Below, piece by piece: positions 43,577 through 52,428 of a DNA stretch of 64,000 nucleotides (the stretch's first letter is position 1; the number at the start of each line of letters is the position of its first letter). The stretch is from Chelativorans salis (lineage in GTDB: Bacteria > Pseudomonadota > Alphaproteobacteria > Rhizobiales > Rhizobiaceae). The notes beneath the pieces were generated by a model, which saw only the letters and a list, made by a program, of their open reading frames with translations, searched no databases and was not told the DNA's origin. A program made the translations under genes and the position numbers. The stretch spans positions 80,065 through 144,064 of the forward strand of contig NZ_JAOCZP010000012.1 of the NCBI RefSeq assembly GCF_025336525.1, in the 5' to 3' direction.

Positions 43577-43756
43577 CGGCACGAGGAGAAGATCAATGCA
43601 TCTTATATCAGCCGCATCCTGCGACTGACGATGCTGACCCCGGACATCGTCGAGGCGATCCTCGATGGTCGGCAGCCGCTTGGGCTGACCCTGCCAGTGC
43701 TGCTGCGGCCGTTTCCGGTGGAGTGGGAGGCGCAGCGGCGGGCAGTCTGCTGCTGA
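43577..43756 (+). mobile_element. Site-specific recombinase C-terminal fragment
   Basis: The plus strand ends with RHEEKINASYISRILRLTML, PDIVEAILDGRQPLGLTLP and a PFPVEWEAQR tail. This matches the conserved end of large serine recombinases widely found in alphaproteobacterial mobile elements. The resolvase domain is absent. It directly abuts the IS1182-type fragment, so the element was cut by insertion or deletion. Confidence 0.6.
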
Positions 43757-43869
43757 GCGACCTCGGCACTGGCTGCCAATCTTTATCCTGGTCGAAGCAT
43801 CTGCATGCCGCGAATGCTGCGAATTGATCGGTGCGAACCTACGACTATAATTGGTCAGCACGTTCCGCT

Positions 43870-44256
43870 TCACGCCGACCGCTGGATGAACACCTCGTGC
43901 ATTGCGGCGCGGAGACCGCCCAAGCTGAAGGGTTTCTTCAGTCGCGGCGCATCCCTGAGCACAGGCACATCGCCGTTGCGGCTGGCGTAGCCGGTGACCA
44001 GCAGGAACGGAACCGCGCGGCGCACAAGCTCCTCGGCGGCCGGAAGAATCGTCTGCCCGTGCAAGTTGAGGTCGAGAAGCGCGCCATCGACCGGATTTTC
44101 CCGAATGGCCTCTACGGCCGCCTCGACCGTCGCAACCGTCCCGACGATCTCGCACTGGAGGTCGCGCAGCATGTCCTCGATATCCATGAGGACAAAGGTC
44201 TCGTCCTCGGCGACGAGAATGCGCAACCCGGTCAGACTCTCACGTCGCCGTTCCAT
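43870..44256 (-). CDS. Single-domain response regulator (receiver)
   Basis: A 128-residue stand-alone receiver: acidic pocket in ILVAEDETFV, phosphoacceptor Asp in ALLDLNLHG, switch Thr in FLLVTGYAS and Lys in RLKKPF. No output domain. It follows the HWE kinase gene by three bases on the same strand and is its likely phosphorylation partner. Such orphan receivers often act as phosphate sinks or intermediates in rhizobial stress and light signalling. Confidence 0.88.
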   Translation of the reverse strand: MERRRESLTGLRILVAEDETFVLMDIEDMLRDLQCEIVGTVATVEAAVEAIRENPVDGALLDLNLHGQTILPAAEELVRRAVPFLLVTGYASRNGDVPVLRDAPRLKKPFSLGGLRAAMHEVFIQRSA

Positions 44257-44259
44257 CTC

Positions 44260-47200
44260 TCATCCCGTGTCCGAACGCGGAGGAGGGGCATCCCGTCGGG
44301 GAAAACTCACCTCGCAGAGGAACCCGTCCTCGCGGAATTCCACCTTCGTGTCGCCGCCAAGCTCATGGGATGCACTACGCTCGATCAGGCTGGTGCCGAA
44401 GCCCTTGTGGGATGGCGGGTTCACGGGCGGGCCGCCGGTCTCGACCCATTTCAGACGAACCCTCTGGCCGTTCTCGCCATTGTCCAGCCGCCACGACACC
44501 TGAAGGCGGCCGTCGTGGTTGGACAGCGCACCATATTTCACGGCGTTGGTGGCAAGCTCATGCAGGATCATCACCAACGCGACACCGGTTTGGGGGCTCA
44601 GGAGCAGTCTGGGACCATCCAGCACGACCCGGTCGCCCATGCGATACGGCTCCAGCGTGCGGAGGGCGAGCTGGCCAATCTCAGCGCCCGTCCAATCCTC
44701 GTCGACCAGCAGGTCATGGGCGCGGGCGAGCGCGTGCACGCGACCTTCGAAGGCTGGCCTGAACTCATCGAGCGAGCTGCTTCGCCGCAGCGTCTGCGAT
44801 GCGATGGATTGAACCATCGCAAGGGTGTTTTTGACGCGGTGGCTGAGCTCGCCGATCAGGGTCTCGCGGTGTGCCTCGGCTTGCTTGCGCTCAGTGATGT
44901 CCTCGATCGCCAACAGGATCAGTTCCAGGCGATCGCCGTCGCGAGACAGCTTGCGCGCGTTGAGCAGCATGTGCCGCCTGCCAAGGCGCGGGAAAACGTG
45001 GTCGACCCCGAAGCCATCGAACGCATCGTTCTGCGACAGGATGTCGTTGAGCAGCCGCCGCAACTCCGGGATATCCCAGGCGCCGTGGTCCAGGTCATGC
45101 AACAGAGCCCCTTCCGACTCCTCCCGCGGACATCCGAACGCCTCAACGAAGGCCGGGTTGACCGATTGGACCCGCAGATCGCCGTCGAGAACCAGCAAGG
45201 GATGCCGCACCGTTTCGACGATGGCTTGAGCGTAGATGCGGGCCTCGTCGGCGGCGTCCGCCGCCTGCTTGCGTGCGGTGATATCGGTGAAGGTGGCGAC
45301 GACGCCGGCGATCCGGTTGTCGTGCGTGCGGTAGGGGATGAGGCGCCGCAAATACCAGCGACCGGCATCGCCCTGGACCTCGGCGTCGCACCGGATCAGT
45401 TTTTCGAGCACGATCTTGGCGTCACGCAGCAGGGCCTCGTCTGCGACCTTCAATGTGAAATGGCTGACGGGCCGGCCGATGTCGCTCGCCACGAGGTCAA
45501 GCAGATCCATGCTGGCCGGCGAGAACCACTTGATGCGAAGATCCGTGTCAAGGAACACCGTGGCGAGATCGGTGCCCGTCAAGAGATTGTTGAGATGGTC
45601 GGTGGTCTCCTCCAGCTCCTGGTTCTTGTGCTGGAGTTGGTTGTTGACCGTGTGAAGCTCCTCGTTGAACGACTGCAGTTCCTCCTTGGAAGTCTCCAGT
45701 TCCTCGTTGGTCGACTGGAGCTCCTCGTTCATCGAGGTGATTTCCTCGTTGGACGCCTTCAGCTCCTCATTGGCGCCCTCCATCTGCTCGACTGTGTTCT
45801 TCAACTCGGCGCGCGTCGCCTTCAGCTCGTCTTCCAGCGCGCGTTCGGCGCCGCTGCCTTCCTTGCCGCCGTCTTGCGGGGCCGCGGGGGAAGCCTGCGG
45901 CGGTTCCTCGCTGCGGAAGCTGACCAGCAACAGACCGTCCTGCGCTTTGGGGTCGCTTACCGGCGCGACGGCGACGGCGACGGCGCGGCGCGTGCCGCCG
46001 TGCCTGATCCAGGCATCGAACGCGACGGCCTGGTTGTCGGAGGCCGCCTGGCGCATCGCGCCGCGCAGTTTGGCGGTCATGCCGTCGCGGGCCATGGCCA
46101 GCAGGTCGTGGGTCGGCTCGCCGGTCGGCGGCGCCAGAAAATCGCCGGTCGGGCCGTGGAACCATAGCGCCCGCCCGTTGCGATCGACCAACACCGAGGC
46201 GGGAGCGAAGCGATCGAGAAGCGCCCGCTGCGCGACATCGGCAAGACGGGGGGCAAGACGGGCCGGCGGCTGCTCGCCGGCGGGCGCATTGGCCCCCTCG
46301 ACCTTCGCGGGCCGCGTCGGCCCTGGAAGCAGCGGGAAGTCCACGATGTCATGGCGCGTCGGCCCGAGCCGGCGAAAGATGCGCCATTTCTTGGATACGG
46401 TTTCGAACAGATCGTCGTGGGCCCCGACGGTCTCGGCGCTGCCGAGGAACAGATATCCGGCCTCGCGGAGCCCGAAATGCAGCAGCGCAAGTACACGCTT
46501 CTGCATTTCGGGTTCGATATAAATCAGGAGGTTGCGACAGGTGATGAGATCGATCCGCGAGAACGGCGCATCGCGCAACAGGTTGTGCGGCGCAAACACC
46601 ACCAGATCGCGCAGCTCCTTCTTGATCTCATAAGAGCCGTCGAGCTTGTCGAAGAAGCGCCGCAGCCGGTCCGGCGGGATCGCTGAGACAGCGGCCTCGG
46701 GATAGACGCCGGCGCGGGCGAGATTCAGATTGTCGTCCTGGCTGTCGGTCGCGAAGATCTTGATCTGGAACTGCTTCTGTGCCGCCTCGGCGCGCTCGGT
46801 CAGCAACATGGCCAGCGAATAGGCCTCCTCGCCCGTGGCGCAGCCGGGAGCCCACAGCCGGATCGGCGCGTCACTGTCGCGCTCGGCGACCAGCGGCGCC
46901 AGCACTGTCTTGTCGAGCGTTTCCCAGGCCTCAGGGTCGCGGAAGAACCGCGTGACGCTGATCATCAGATCCTTGACCAGCGCTGCGATCTCGGCCGGGT
47001 TGGAGCGCAGAAGGTCGGTATAGTCGTCGACGGCCTCCAGATTGGCGAGTCCCATGCGCCGGTGGACGCGGCGCAGGAGCGTCGTCCGCTTGTAATGGCG
47101 GAAGTCGTGGCCGCAGCGCAGCCGCAAGAGCGCCAGAATCGGATCAAGCGGCAACTCTCCGCCATCTGTCGACTCGTCGATGGCGTGCGGCGCGGCGATA

Positions 47201-47904
47201 TAGGCGTGGCGGATATAGCGCAGCAGGAACTCCGGCATGTGCTCCGGGGCAAGGATCTGGTCGGCCAGGTTCGCCGTGATCGCGCTGCGCGGCATGCCGT
47301 CGAAACGCGCCGTTTCGGGATCCTGCACCAGGACGCAGCCGCCCTGCATCTTGACCTCCTTCAGCCCCTCCGTGCCATTTCTGCCGGTTCCGGACAGGAC
47401 GATGCAGATCGCCCGTTCCTGCTGATCGTTGGCCAGCGAGTCGAACAGGACATCGACCGGGTGGCGGTGGCCGCGCGGCTCGGCCGGCTCTTTCAGCCGC
47501 AGCCGGCCCCGTTCCACCGTCAGCGAGGAATCCGGCGCGATCACATAGACGTGGTCGGGCTCGATCGACATTCCATCGGAAATCTCCGCGACCGGCATCT
47601 CGGTATGCTGGCCCAGGAGATGCGCGAGCTGGCTCTCATGGGTCGGATCGAGATGCAGTACGATCACGAAGGCCATACTGATATCGGCGGGCATGACGTC
47701 GAACAGCTTGATCAGCGCCTCGATGCCGCCGGCCGAGGCGCCGATGCCGACGACGGGAAACTCAGCAGACTTGCGTTTACCCGAAGCTTTCGCGGCGGCC
47801 GGGGCGGCGGCCTTGCCGCCGCCCCTCGCGGCCCCACCCGGCGGCTTCGACACGTTGGGCTTGCTGTTGGAGCCGCCTCGTTTCACGCTCGGTTTTCTAG
47901 CCAT
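44260..47904 (-). CDS. CheB-CheR-PAS-HWE histidine kinase hybrid
   Basis: A 1214-residue soluble multi-domain sensor. After an Ala/Lys-rich leader come a CheB methylesterase-like domain (~50-235; Ser57 and His84 present, but the Asp expected near 176 is Asn, in SGTGRNG), a CheR methyltransferase domain (~250-500; SAM motif LWAPGCATGEEAYSLAML), a linker and Gln/Glu-rich coiled coil (~660-745), two PAS domains (~750-1000) and an HWE kinase core. The kinase H-box is HRVKN at 1022, the N-box HELATNAVKYG at about 1115 and WVE near 1153. Such fusions are thought to sense and methylate internally rather than act on chemoreceptors. Paired with the receiver downstream. Confidence 0.88.
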   Translation of the reverse strand: MARKPSVKRGGSNSKPNVSKPPGGAARGGGKAAAPAAAKASGKRKSAEFPVVGIGASAGGIEALIKLFDVMPADISMAFVIVLHLDPTHESQLAHLLGQHTEMPVAEISDGMSIEPDHVYVIAPDSSLTVERGRLRLKEPAEPRGHRHPVDVLFDSLANDQQERAICIVLSGTGRNGTEGLKEVKMQGGCVLVQDPETARFDGMPRSAITANLADQILAPEHMPEFLLRYIRHAYIAAPHAIDESTDGGELPLDPILALLRLRCGHDFRHYKRTTLLRRVHRRMGLANLEAVDDYTDLLRSNPAEIAALVKDLMISVTRFFRDPEAWETLDKTVLAPLVAERDSDAPIRLWAPGCATGEEAYSLAMLLTERAEAAQKQFQIKIFATDSQDDNLNLARAGVYPEAAVSAIPPDRLRRFFDKLDGSYEIKKELRDLVVFAPHNLLRDAPFSRIDLITCRNLLIYIEPEMQKRVLALLHFGLREAGYLFLGSAETVGAHDDLFETVSKKWRIFRRLGPTRHDIVDFPLLPGPTRPAKVEGANAPAGEQPPARLAPRLADVAQRALLDRFAPASVLVDRNGRALWFHGPTGDFLAPPTGEPTHDLLAMARDGMTAKLRGAMRQAASDNQAVAFDAWIRHGGTRRAVAVAVAPVSDPKAQDGLLLVSFRSEEPPQASPAAPQDGGKEGSGAERALEDELKATRAELKNTVEQMEGANEELKASNEEITSMNEELQSTNEELETSKEELQSFNEELHTVNNQLQHKNQELEETTDHLNNLLTGTDLATVFLDTDLRIKWFSPASMDLLDLVASDIGRPVSHFTLKVADEALLRDAKIVLEKLIRCDAEVQGDAGRWYLRRLIPYRTHDNRIAGVVATFTDITARKQAADAADEARIYAQAIVETVRHPLLVLDGDLRVQSVNPAFVEAFGCPREESEGALLHDLDHGAWDIPELRRLLNDILSQNDAFDGFGVDHVFPRLGRRHMLLNARKLSRDGDRLELILLAIEDITERKQAEAHRETLIGELSHRVKNTLAMVQSIASQTLRRSSSLDEFRPAFEGRVHALARAHDLLVDEDWTGAEIGQLALRTLEPYRMGDRVVLDGPRLLLSPQTGVALVMILHELATNAVKYGALSNHDGRLQVSWRLDNGENGQRVRLKWVETGGPPVNPPSHKGFGTSLIERSASHELGGDTKVEFREDGFLCEVSFPRRDAPPPRSDTG

Positions 47905-48647
47905 GTCTCATTATTATTGGAAGGTAACGCGGCGGTCGATACGTGGTTCCTCGCCGCTGTCCGCGTTCGTCGTCGAAGCCAGCGGCCGCTTCCGACGTCG
48001 GATTTCGCCGGTTCAGCAACAGGTCGAACAATGCTGCGATGCCGCTCTCAAGAAAAATGCTCCACATCGGCCAGTTGCGACCGTGCTCCGATGCGCTTTA
48101 ACTTGCGAGAACTATGCAGGAGATGGGCATCGATCCAGCGCGTACAGCAGTGCAGCTGCTTGTGATGGGGCGGTATCCCTGGCACGCTCGAACGTATTCA
48201 GAACTCACGAAGCCGCCGAGCGACATAGACATCTTCAGGATCAACTTTCTCATCGATTTTTCTCGCGCTACCCAGCCTGCAAAGGCCTGACATCGTAACG
48301 ACGAACGAAGCTCCCAGAAGACGACACCATCCTGCAGATTCTATTGGAAGGCTTTGGCATTGGCGAACGGCAGCACCAACTCAGCGATGAGGGCCCCGTC
48401 GATCCCGCCCCCCTAGTGGTCGAGGCCGGTCATCGGAAGAATGGCGGCTTTTAGGACCCGCAGACTCCAGCCTGGACGACAGATAAGCGGGCGCGAAGGA
48501 GCCGTTCAGGTTAATTGCGGCGAGTGTCGGCTCCGAGCCCATACCGACCGGGTTGCCGCACGTTGGCGTGCATGCCTCGGAGGCAGCCGGCAGCATTTCC
48601 GTAAGAATGTGATTGACAGACCGAGGTCGATCTGAAAACTTTGCTAT
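47905..48647. other. 743-bp region without a recognised gene
   Basis: Short frames in this stretch show no family resemblance or ribosome sites. TTGACA at 48613 could be a -35 element for the ArsR gene that follows. The sequence may contain decayed coding DNA, but nothing can be assigned. Confidence 0.35.
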
Positions 48648-48986
48648 ATGGCGAAGTATCATGAAACACCAATTGACCGCACTTTTTTTGCGCTCGCGGA
48701 TCCCACGCGGCGCCAGGTTCTCGAGCGGTTGAAGTCGGAACCCGGCCTCTCCATCAGCGAGCTTGCGCAACCGCTGCCGATCAAAATGCCCGGGCTTATG
48801 AAACATCTCGCCGTCTTGTCGGACGCCGGGCTGATCTCGAGAACAAAAGCTGGCCGTGTCGTGACGGTCAGTCTTGCAGCAAGGCCACTGTCTGAAGCGG
48901 CGGACTGGCTTCATCACTTTGAAGCCTTCTGGAACGTCAGCCTCGACCGTCTGGCCGCCCTTGTAGAGGAAGAAGGCGAGGCATGA
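48648..48986 (+). CDS. ArsR-family transcriptional regulator
   Basis: A 112-residue winged-helix repressor (FFALADPTRRQVLERLKSEPGLSISELAQPLPIKMPGLMKHLAVLSDAGLI) without the metal-binding Cys of ArsR/SmtB; it belongs to the metal-free group usually paired with SRPBCC proteins. It heads a three-gene operon with an AHSA1-like protein (four-base overlap) and a GST. It likely autoregulates the operon. Confidence 0.87.
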   Translation: MAKYHETPIDRTFFALADPTRRQVLERLKSEPGLSISELAQPLPIKMPGLMKHLAVLSDAGLISRTKAGRVVTVSLAARPLSEAADWLHHFEAFWNVSLDRLAALVEEEGEA

Positions 48987-49420
48987 ACGACCGGCACCCG
49001 GACATAACCATCGTGCGCAGGCTCAAGGCATCACCCGAGAAGGTCTACGCGGCGATTACGCAGGTCGATCAGGTCTTGCAGTGGTGGGGCCCGGACGCAG
49101 GGCCGGCTGTCAGCGCCGAAATCGATCTTCGCCCCAGTGGCCGCTACAGCGTCGTCTTTCGCCTGATGGACGGCTCGGAACACAACCCGAGAGGTGTCTA
49201 TCGGGAGGTCGTGCCGAACGAAAAACTCGCCTTCACCTGGGAATGGCCCAACCGGCCCGATTGGGAGTCGTTGGTCACCATTCGCCTGCGGCCCATCGAC
49301 ATTGGCACCGAGCTAACCCTGACACACGAGAAGCTCCCGAACGACGACGCCATCGAGAGCCACCGTGCCGGCTGGACCGGCTGGGTGGGCGAACTGGAAA
49401 CCTATCTTGAGGAAGAATAA
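48983..49420 (+). CDS. SRPBCC-family protein (AHSA1-like)
   Basis: A 145-residue START-like ligand-binding fold. Typical features are the opening IVRRLKASPEKVYAAITQVDQVLQWWGPD, DLRPSGRYSVVF, GVYREVVPNEKLAFTWEW and a C-terminal helix with HRAGWTGWVGELETYL. Known partner of metal-free ArsR regulators. Ligand unknown. Overlaps the ArsR gene by four bases; its stop overlaps the GST start by one base. Confidence 0.86.
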   Translation: MNDRHPDITIVRRLKASPEKVYAAITQVDQVLQWWGPDAGPAVSAEIDLRPSGRYSVVFRLMDGSEHNPRGVYREVVPNEKLAFTWEWPNRPDWESLVTIRLRPIDIGTELTLTHEKLPNDDAIESHRAGWTGWVGELETYLEEE

Positions 49421-50043
49421 TGAGCGAACTGATTATCTGGGCTTATGACTGGGTACCCGACGGGCCCCGCGGTTTTGTGCGCGACCTGCGGCTGAGATGG
49501 GCATGCGAGGAAGCCGGCCTGCCATACCGGGTCGAGAGCACACCTTTCAAAGATCGGAGCGAGGAACATTTCAAGCATCAGCCATTCGGCCAGGCGCCAT
49601 GGCTCACCGACGGGGACCTCTCGATTTTCGAAAGCGGAGCGGGATTGCTGCATCTCGCCGGAAAAAGCGAAAAGCTGATGCCGCGCGATCCTGTTGGGGA
49701 AGCCGAAACACTGCAATGGACGATCGCCGCGCTCAACTCGGTCGAGATGGTTTCTGTACCCTGGTGGTTCCTGGAAGTGAGCGGCGCCAAGGACAACGGT
49801 CTGACAGGCTGGCTGGAAAGCCGCCTCGATCACGTGGAGCGCGTTCTCAAGGAGCGCGAATGGCTGGCGGCCAGTCGCTTCACTGTCGCGGACCTGCTGA
49901 TGGCCGATGTGCTGCGCGTCGAAAAGGTTCGTGCCTTCGGAGATCGGCCGGCGACGGAGTCGTACGTGACGCGGATCACAGAGCGACGGGCGTTCAAGAA
50001 GGCCCATGCCGACCAGATGGCGCATTTCGCGAATGCCGATTGA
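49420..50043 (+). CDS. Glutathione S-transferase family protein
   Basis: A 207-residue GST: thioredoxin-like N-terminal domain (residues 1-80, with the GSH-binding cis-Pro loop QAPWLTDGDLSIFESGAGLLHLA, Glu-Ser contact) and a helical C-terminal domain (LKEREWLAASRFTVADLLMADVL, with the N-capping D of GST). The usual N-terminal Ser/Tyr is not obvious. It detoxifies electrophiles or isomerises substrates with glutathione. Last gene of the ArsR operon. Confidence 0.85.
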   Translation: MSELIIWAYDWVPDGPRGFVRDLRLRWACEEAGLPYRVESTPFKDRSEEHFKHQPFGQAPWLTDGDLSIFESGAGLLHLAGKSEKLMPRDPVGEAETLQWTIAALNSVEMVSVPWWFLEVSGAKDNGLTGWLESRLDHVERVLKEREWLAASRFTVADLLMADVLRVEKVRAFGDRPATESYVTRITERRAFKKAHADQMAHFANAD

Positions 50044-50502
50044 CTTGGCGGACATTCGAACAGCGTCTGCCAAGGGGTAGCTTCGTTCGCATATCGGTCG
50101 TTTGCTAACACGCAAATGAGTGTCCGGTTTTGGAGGCTGGTCACGAGCGGCTATACGACTGAAATGAGGCGCATTGCCGTCCGTCAGGACGGGGGCCGGG
50201 AGCGGACTGGCCGGTATTGGGAGCGGATATCAAGAATGCAGCCGTCAGCGACAAGCCATTACCGCCATCCGCGACAAAGGCAATGAATGGCTGACAAAGC
50301 ACGGAGCGATCCCTCAGCCTCACGGAAAGTCAAGTGAAATCCCAATCTTAATTTGGCATCCCAGCTTTTCGCACGATCGAATGCAGGCGTTAGAATCCGC
50401 AAAGGCCGCCGCCTCTCACCTGCCATCAGCATCGTTTGGTCTTCTGGTTGGCATCCGTTGCTGTCGTTGAACAGTGACTGTTGGCTGATAGACTCGCGTT
50501 AG
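50044..50502. other. 459-bp region without a recognised gene
   Basis: No frame with family resemblance or a good ribosome site. The final 50 bases contain the leader of the dehalogenase-like gene. No repeat or RNA structure stands out. Confidence 0.35.
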
Positions 50503-50520
50503 ATGATCGGAGCTGTATCG

Positions 50521-51438
50521 ATGACGAAGGCATTGTTTGAAGGCTTTGAAGAAAAGCGGATCGTCCTGCCCACCGGGGTTGCGATCCACGCCCGCGTCGG
50601 TGGCGAAGGTCCACCCGTCCTGCTGCTGCATGGTTACCCGCAGACTTCTGCCTGTTGGCACGCGGTTGCCCCCAAGTTGGTGGCCGCCGGCTTCAAGGTC
50701 ATCGCCCCTGATCTTCGTGGGTATGGTGCCTCTGATAGGCCATCATCCTCATCCGATCACATGACTTATTCCAAGCGCGCGATGGCTTCGGATCAGATCG
50801 AACTGATGCTCCAACTTGGACATGAGCGCTTTTGCCTCGCCGGCCATGATCGCGGAGGGCGAGTTGCCCACCGCCTGGCGCTCGATCATCCCGCCGCAGT
50901 CGAACGAATCGCCGTGCTTGATATTGCGCCGACCGCGACGATGTATGCCAACACCGACCGCGACTTCGCGACCGGATATTATCATTGGTTCTTCCTGATA
51001 CAGCCGTCTCCTCTTCCGGAAAAGCTCATTGGCGCGGACCCGGAATTTTACCTGCGCAGTAAGCTGGCGGCCTGGGGCAAGAGCGGCTCGGAGGTTTTTA
51101 TGAAGGAGGCGGTTGCCGAATACTGTCGTGCATTCCGCGATCCGGCCTGCATCGCAGCTACCTGCGAGGATTACCGCGCCGCAGCAAGCATCGACCTGGA
51201 GCACGACCTGGCGGATGCGCACCGGCGGATCGAGATGCCGCTGCTTGTGCTCTGGGGCACCAAAGGTCTGGTCGGCAGGCTTTACGATGTCGTCTCGGTA
51301 TGGCGTGAAAAGGCTTCAAACGTAACAGGCCGGGGGCTCTCCGTCGGACATTTCTTACCGGAGGAGGCTCCTCTGGAAACAGCCGAAGCATTAGTCGAGT
51401 TTTTCTGGGAGCATCGCCAAGGGCGGGAAAATGACTGA
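50521..51438 (+). CDS. Alpha/beta hydrolase, fluoroacetate dehalogenase-like
   Basis: A 305-residue hydrolase. With the start at 50521 (after GGAG), the residues line up with fluoroacetate dehalogenases almost number for number: nucleophile D110 in GHDRGG, carboxylate-binding R111 and R114, D134, the halide-pocket pair H155-W156 in YYHWFF, Tyr218 in CEDYRA and catalytic His277 in VGHFLPEE. The oxyanion region is HGYPQ. This supports hydrolysis of a haloacetate, though related epoxide or ester hydrolases share parts of the pattern. It stands as a single gene before a broken GNAT gene. Confidence 0.82.
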   Translation: MTKALFEGFEEKRIVLPTGVAIHARVGGEGPPVLLLHGYPQTSACWHAVAPKLVAAGFKVIAPDLRGYGASDRPSSSSDHMTYSKRAMASDQIELMLQLGHERFCLAGHDRGGRVAHRLALDHPAAVERIAVLDIAPTATMYANTDRDFATGYYHWFFLIQPSPLPEKLIGADPEFYLRSKLAAWGKSGSEVFMKEAVAEYCRAFRDPACIAATCEDYRAAASIDLEHDLADAHRRIEMPLLVLWGTKGLVGRLYDVVSVWREKASNVTGRGLSVGHFLPEEAPLETAEALVEFFWEHRQGREND

Positions 51439-51974
51439 GCCGTTGATCATCCGGCCATATGGGGTAGCCGACTCCGAACAGATCAGAAGCCTCTTCATTG
51501 CTGTCAATCGCCAGCTGTCACCTCACCACCTCAAAGAAGTTTCGAGCGCTATATCGCCAGTGCGCTCGAGTCCGAGATCGATCAAATCCCTGATCCGAGA
51601 TCGATCAAATCCCTGAATACTATTCAGCCAGAAATGGAAGCTTCTGGGTCGCTGAGTTGCGATCAGAGTTGGTGGGAATGTTCGGATTGGAGCAGCATGA
51701 AACGGGGGGCATGGAGCTCCGGCGAATGTATGTCGCCCCACATGCGCGGAGACTTGGGGTGGCCCGGCAGATGCTGGCGTTTGCCGAGAATTTGTGTCGT
51801 TCTCGCGCAATCTCGGCCCTGCATCTCAGCACATCGGAACTGCAGGTAGCCGCTCTTTCCTTCTATCGAAAGAGCGGCTACCGCCTCGATGGTGAAGAAA
51901 TCGCTGATACAGCGAGCAACAAGACCGTTGGGAGCGGAATACGCAGGTTTCATTTTGTGAAAGTTCTAAGTTGA
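51431..51974 (+). pseudogene. GNAT-family acetyltransferase, broken by a base loss and a 23-bp duplication
   Basis: Frame 1 starts TEPLIIRPYGVADSEQIRSL and is lost after HHLKEV where one T is missing. The next frame gives FERYIASALESEIDQIP and is broken by an exact 23-base tandem duplication (51571-51616). The third frame continues as EYYSARNGSFWVAEL, then GMELRRMYVAPHARRLGVARQML, the acetyl-CoA loop, to the end. Removing both lesions restores a normal ~165-residue GNAT. It overlaps the end of the hydrolase gene by eight bases. Confidence 0.8.
51571..51616 (+). repeat. Perfect 23-bp tandem duplication
   Basis: Two adjacent identical 23-base units (51571-51593 and 51594-51616). Because 23 is not a multiple of three, it changes the reading frame of the GNAT gene. 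It looks like a recent slippage event, since the copies have not diverged. Confidence 0.95.
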
Positions 51975-52077
51975 AAGCCACAATCGAATGGCTCGCTTGG
52001 TCCGCAAAGGGTACACTATTGCCGCGCTACCTTTGATCGAGGCCGTCGCATCCGCGGAGGGATCAAGCCACCAGTGT

Positions 52078-52194
52078 CTATGCAGGCTCCTCCACGACAG
52101 GATTGTCGTGGGCTGCTGCGAGACGACTGCGGAATAGCCGCACCACTACGACAAAGAACACCGGCACTAGGAAGGCGCTGAGCACGGAAATGCC
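52078..52194 (-). pseudogene. RND efflux permease C-terminal remnant
   Basis: The minus strand reads GISVLSAFLVPVFFVVVVRLFRSRL and ends EEPA before a TAG. This is the final helix of AcrB/MexB-type RND pumps (VLAIFFVPVFFVVVRRLF). Only about 38 residues remain. The remaining bases of 51975-52428 show nothing else. Confidence 0.5.
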
Positions 52195-52428
52195 ATAAGG
52201 CAGTTTCTTGGCTTCGCGCGATGCGCTCCTTGGAGGAAATGCTGGAGCCGAGCAGGAGCGGTATCATCTTCAAAATCGTTCTGGAAACCAGAAGCCAGTG
52301 TTAGGAACACTGTAATTTTACGAATGACTGTGACCTGATATCCAATAGCCGTCACCTCCCGCGGGCCGGGCTACGCGACGATGGCGTGGAGGGCACGATA
52401 GCCACGCCATGCATGCCAGGAGGAAATC

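Noticed and set aside
43831..46167. A 778-codon plus-strand frame opposite the kinase and receiver genes
   Set aside because: Both minus-strand genes have intact motifs; the plus-strand product is a low-complexity antisense artefact of GC-rich codons.
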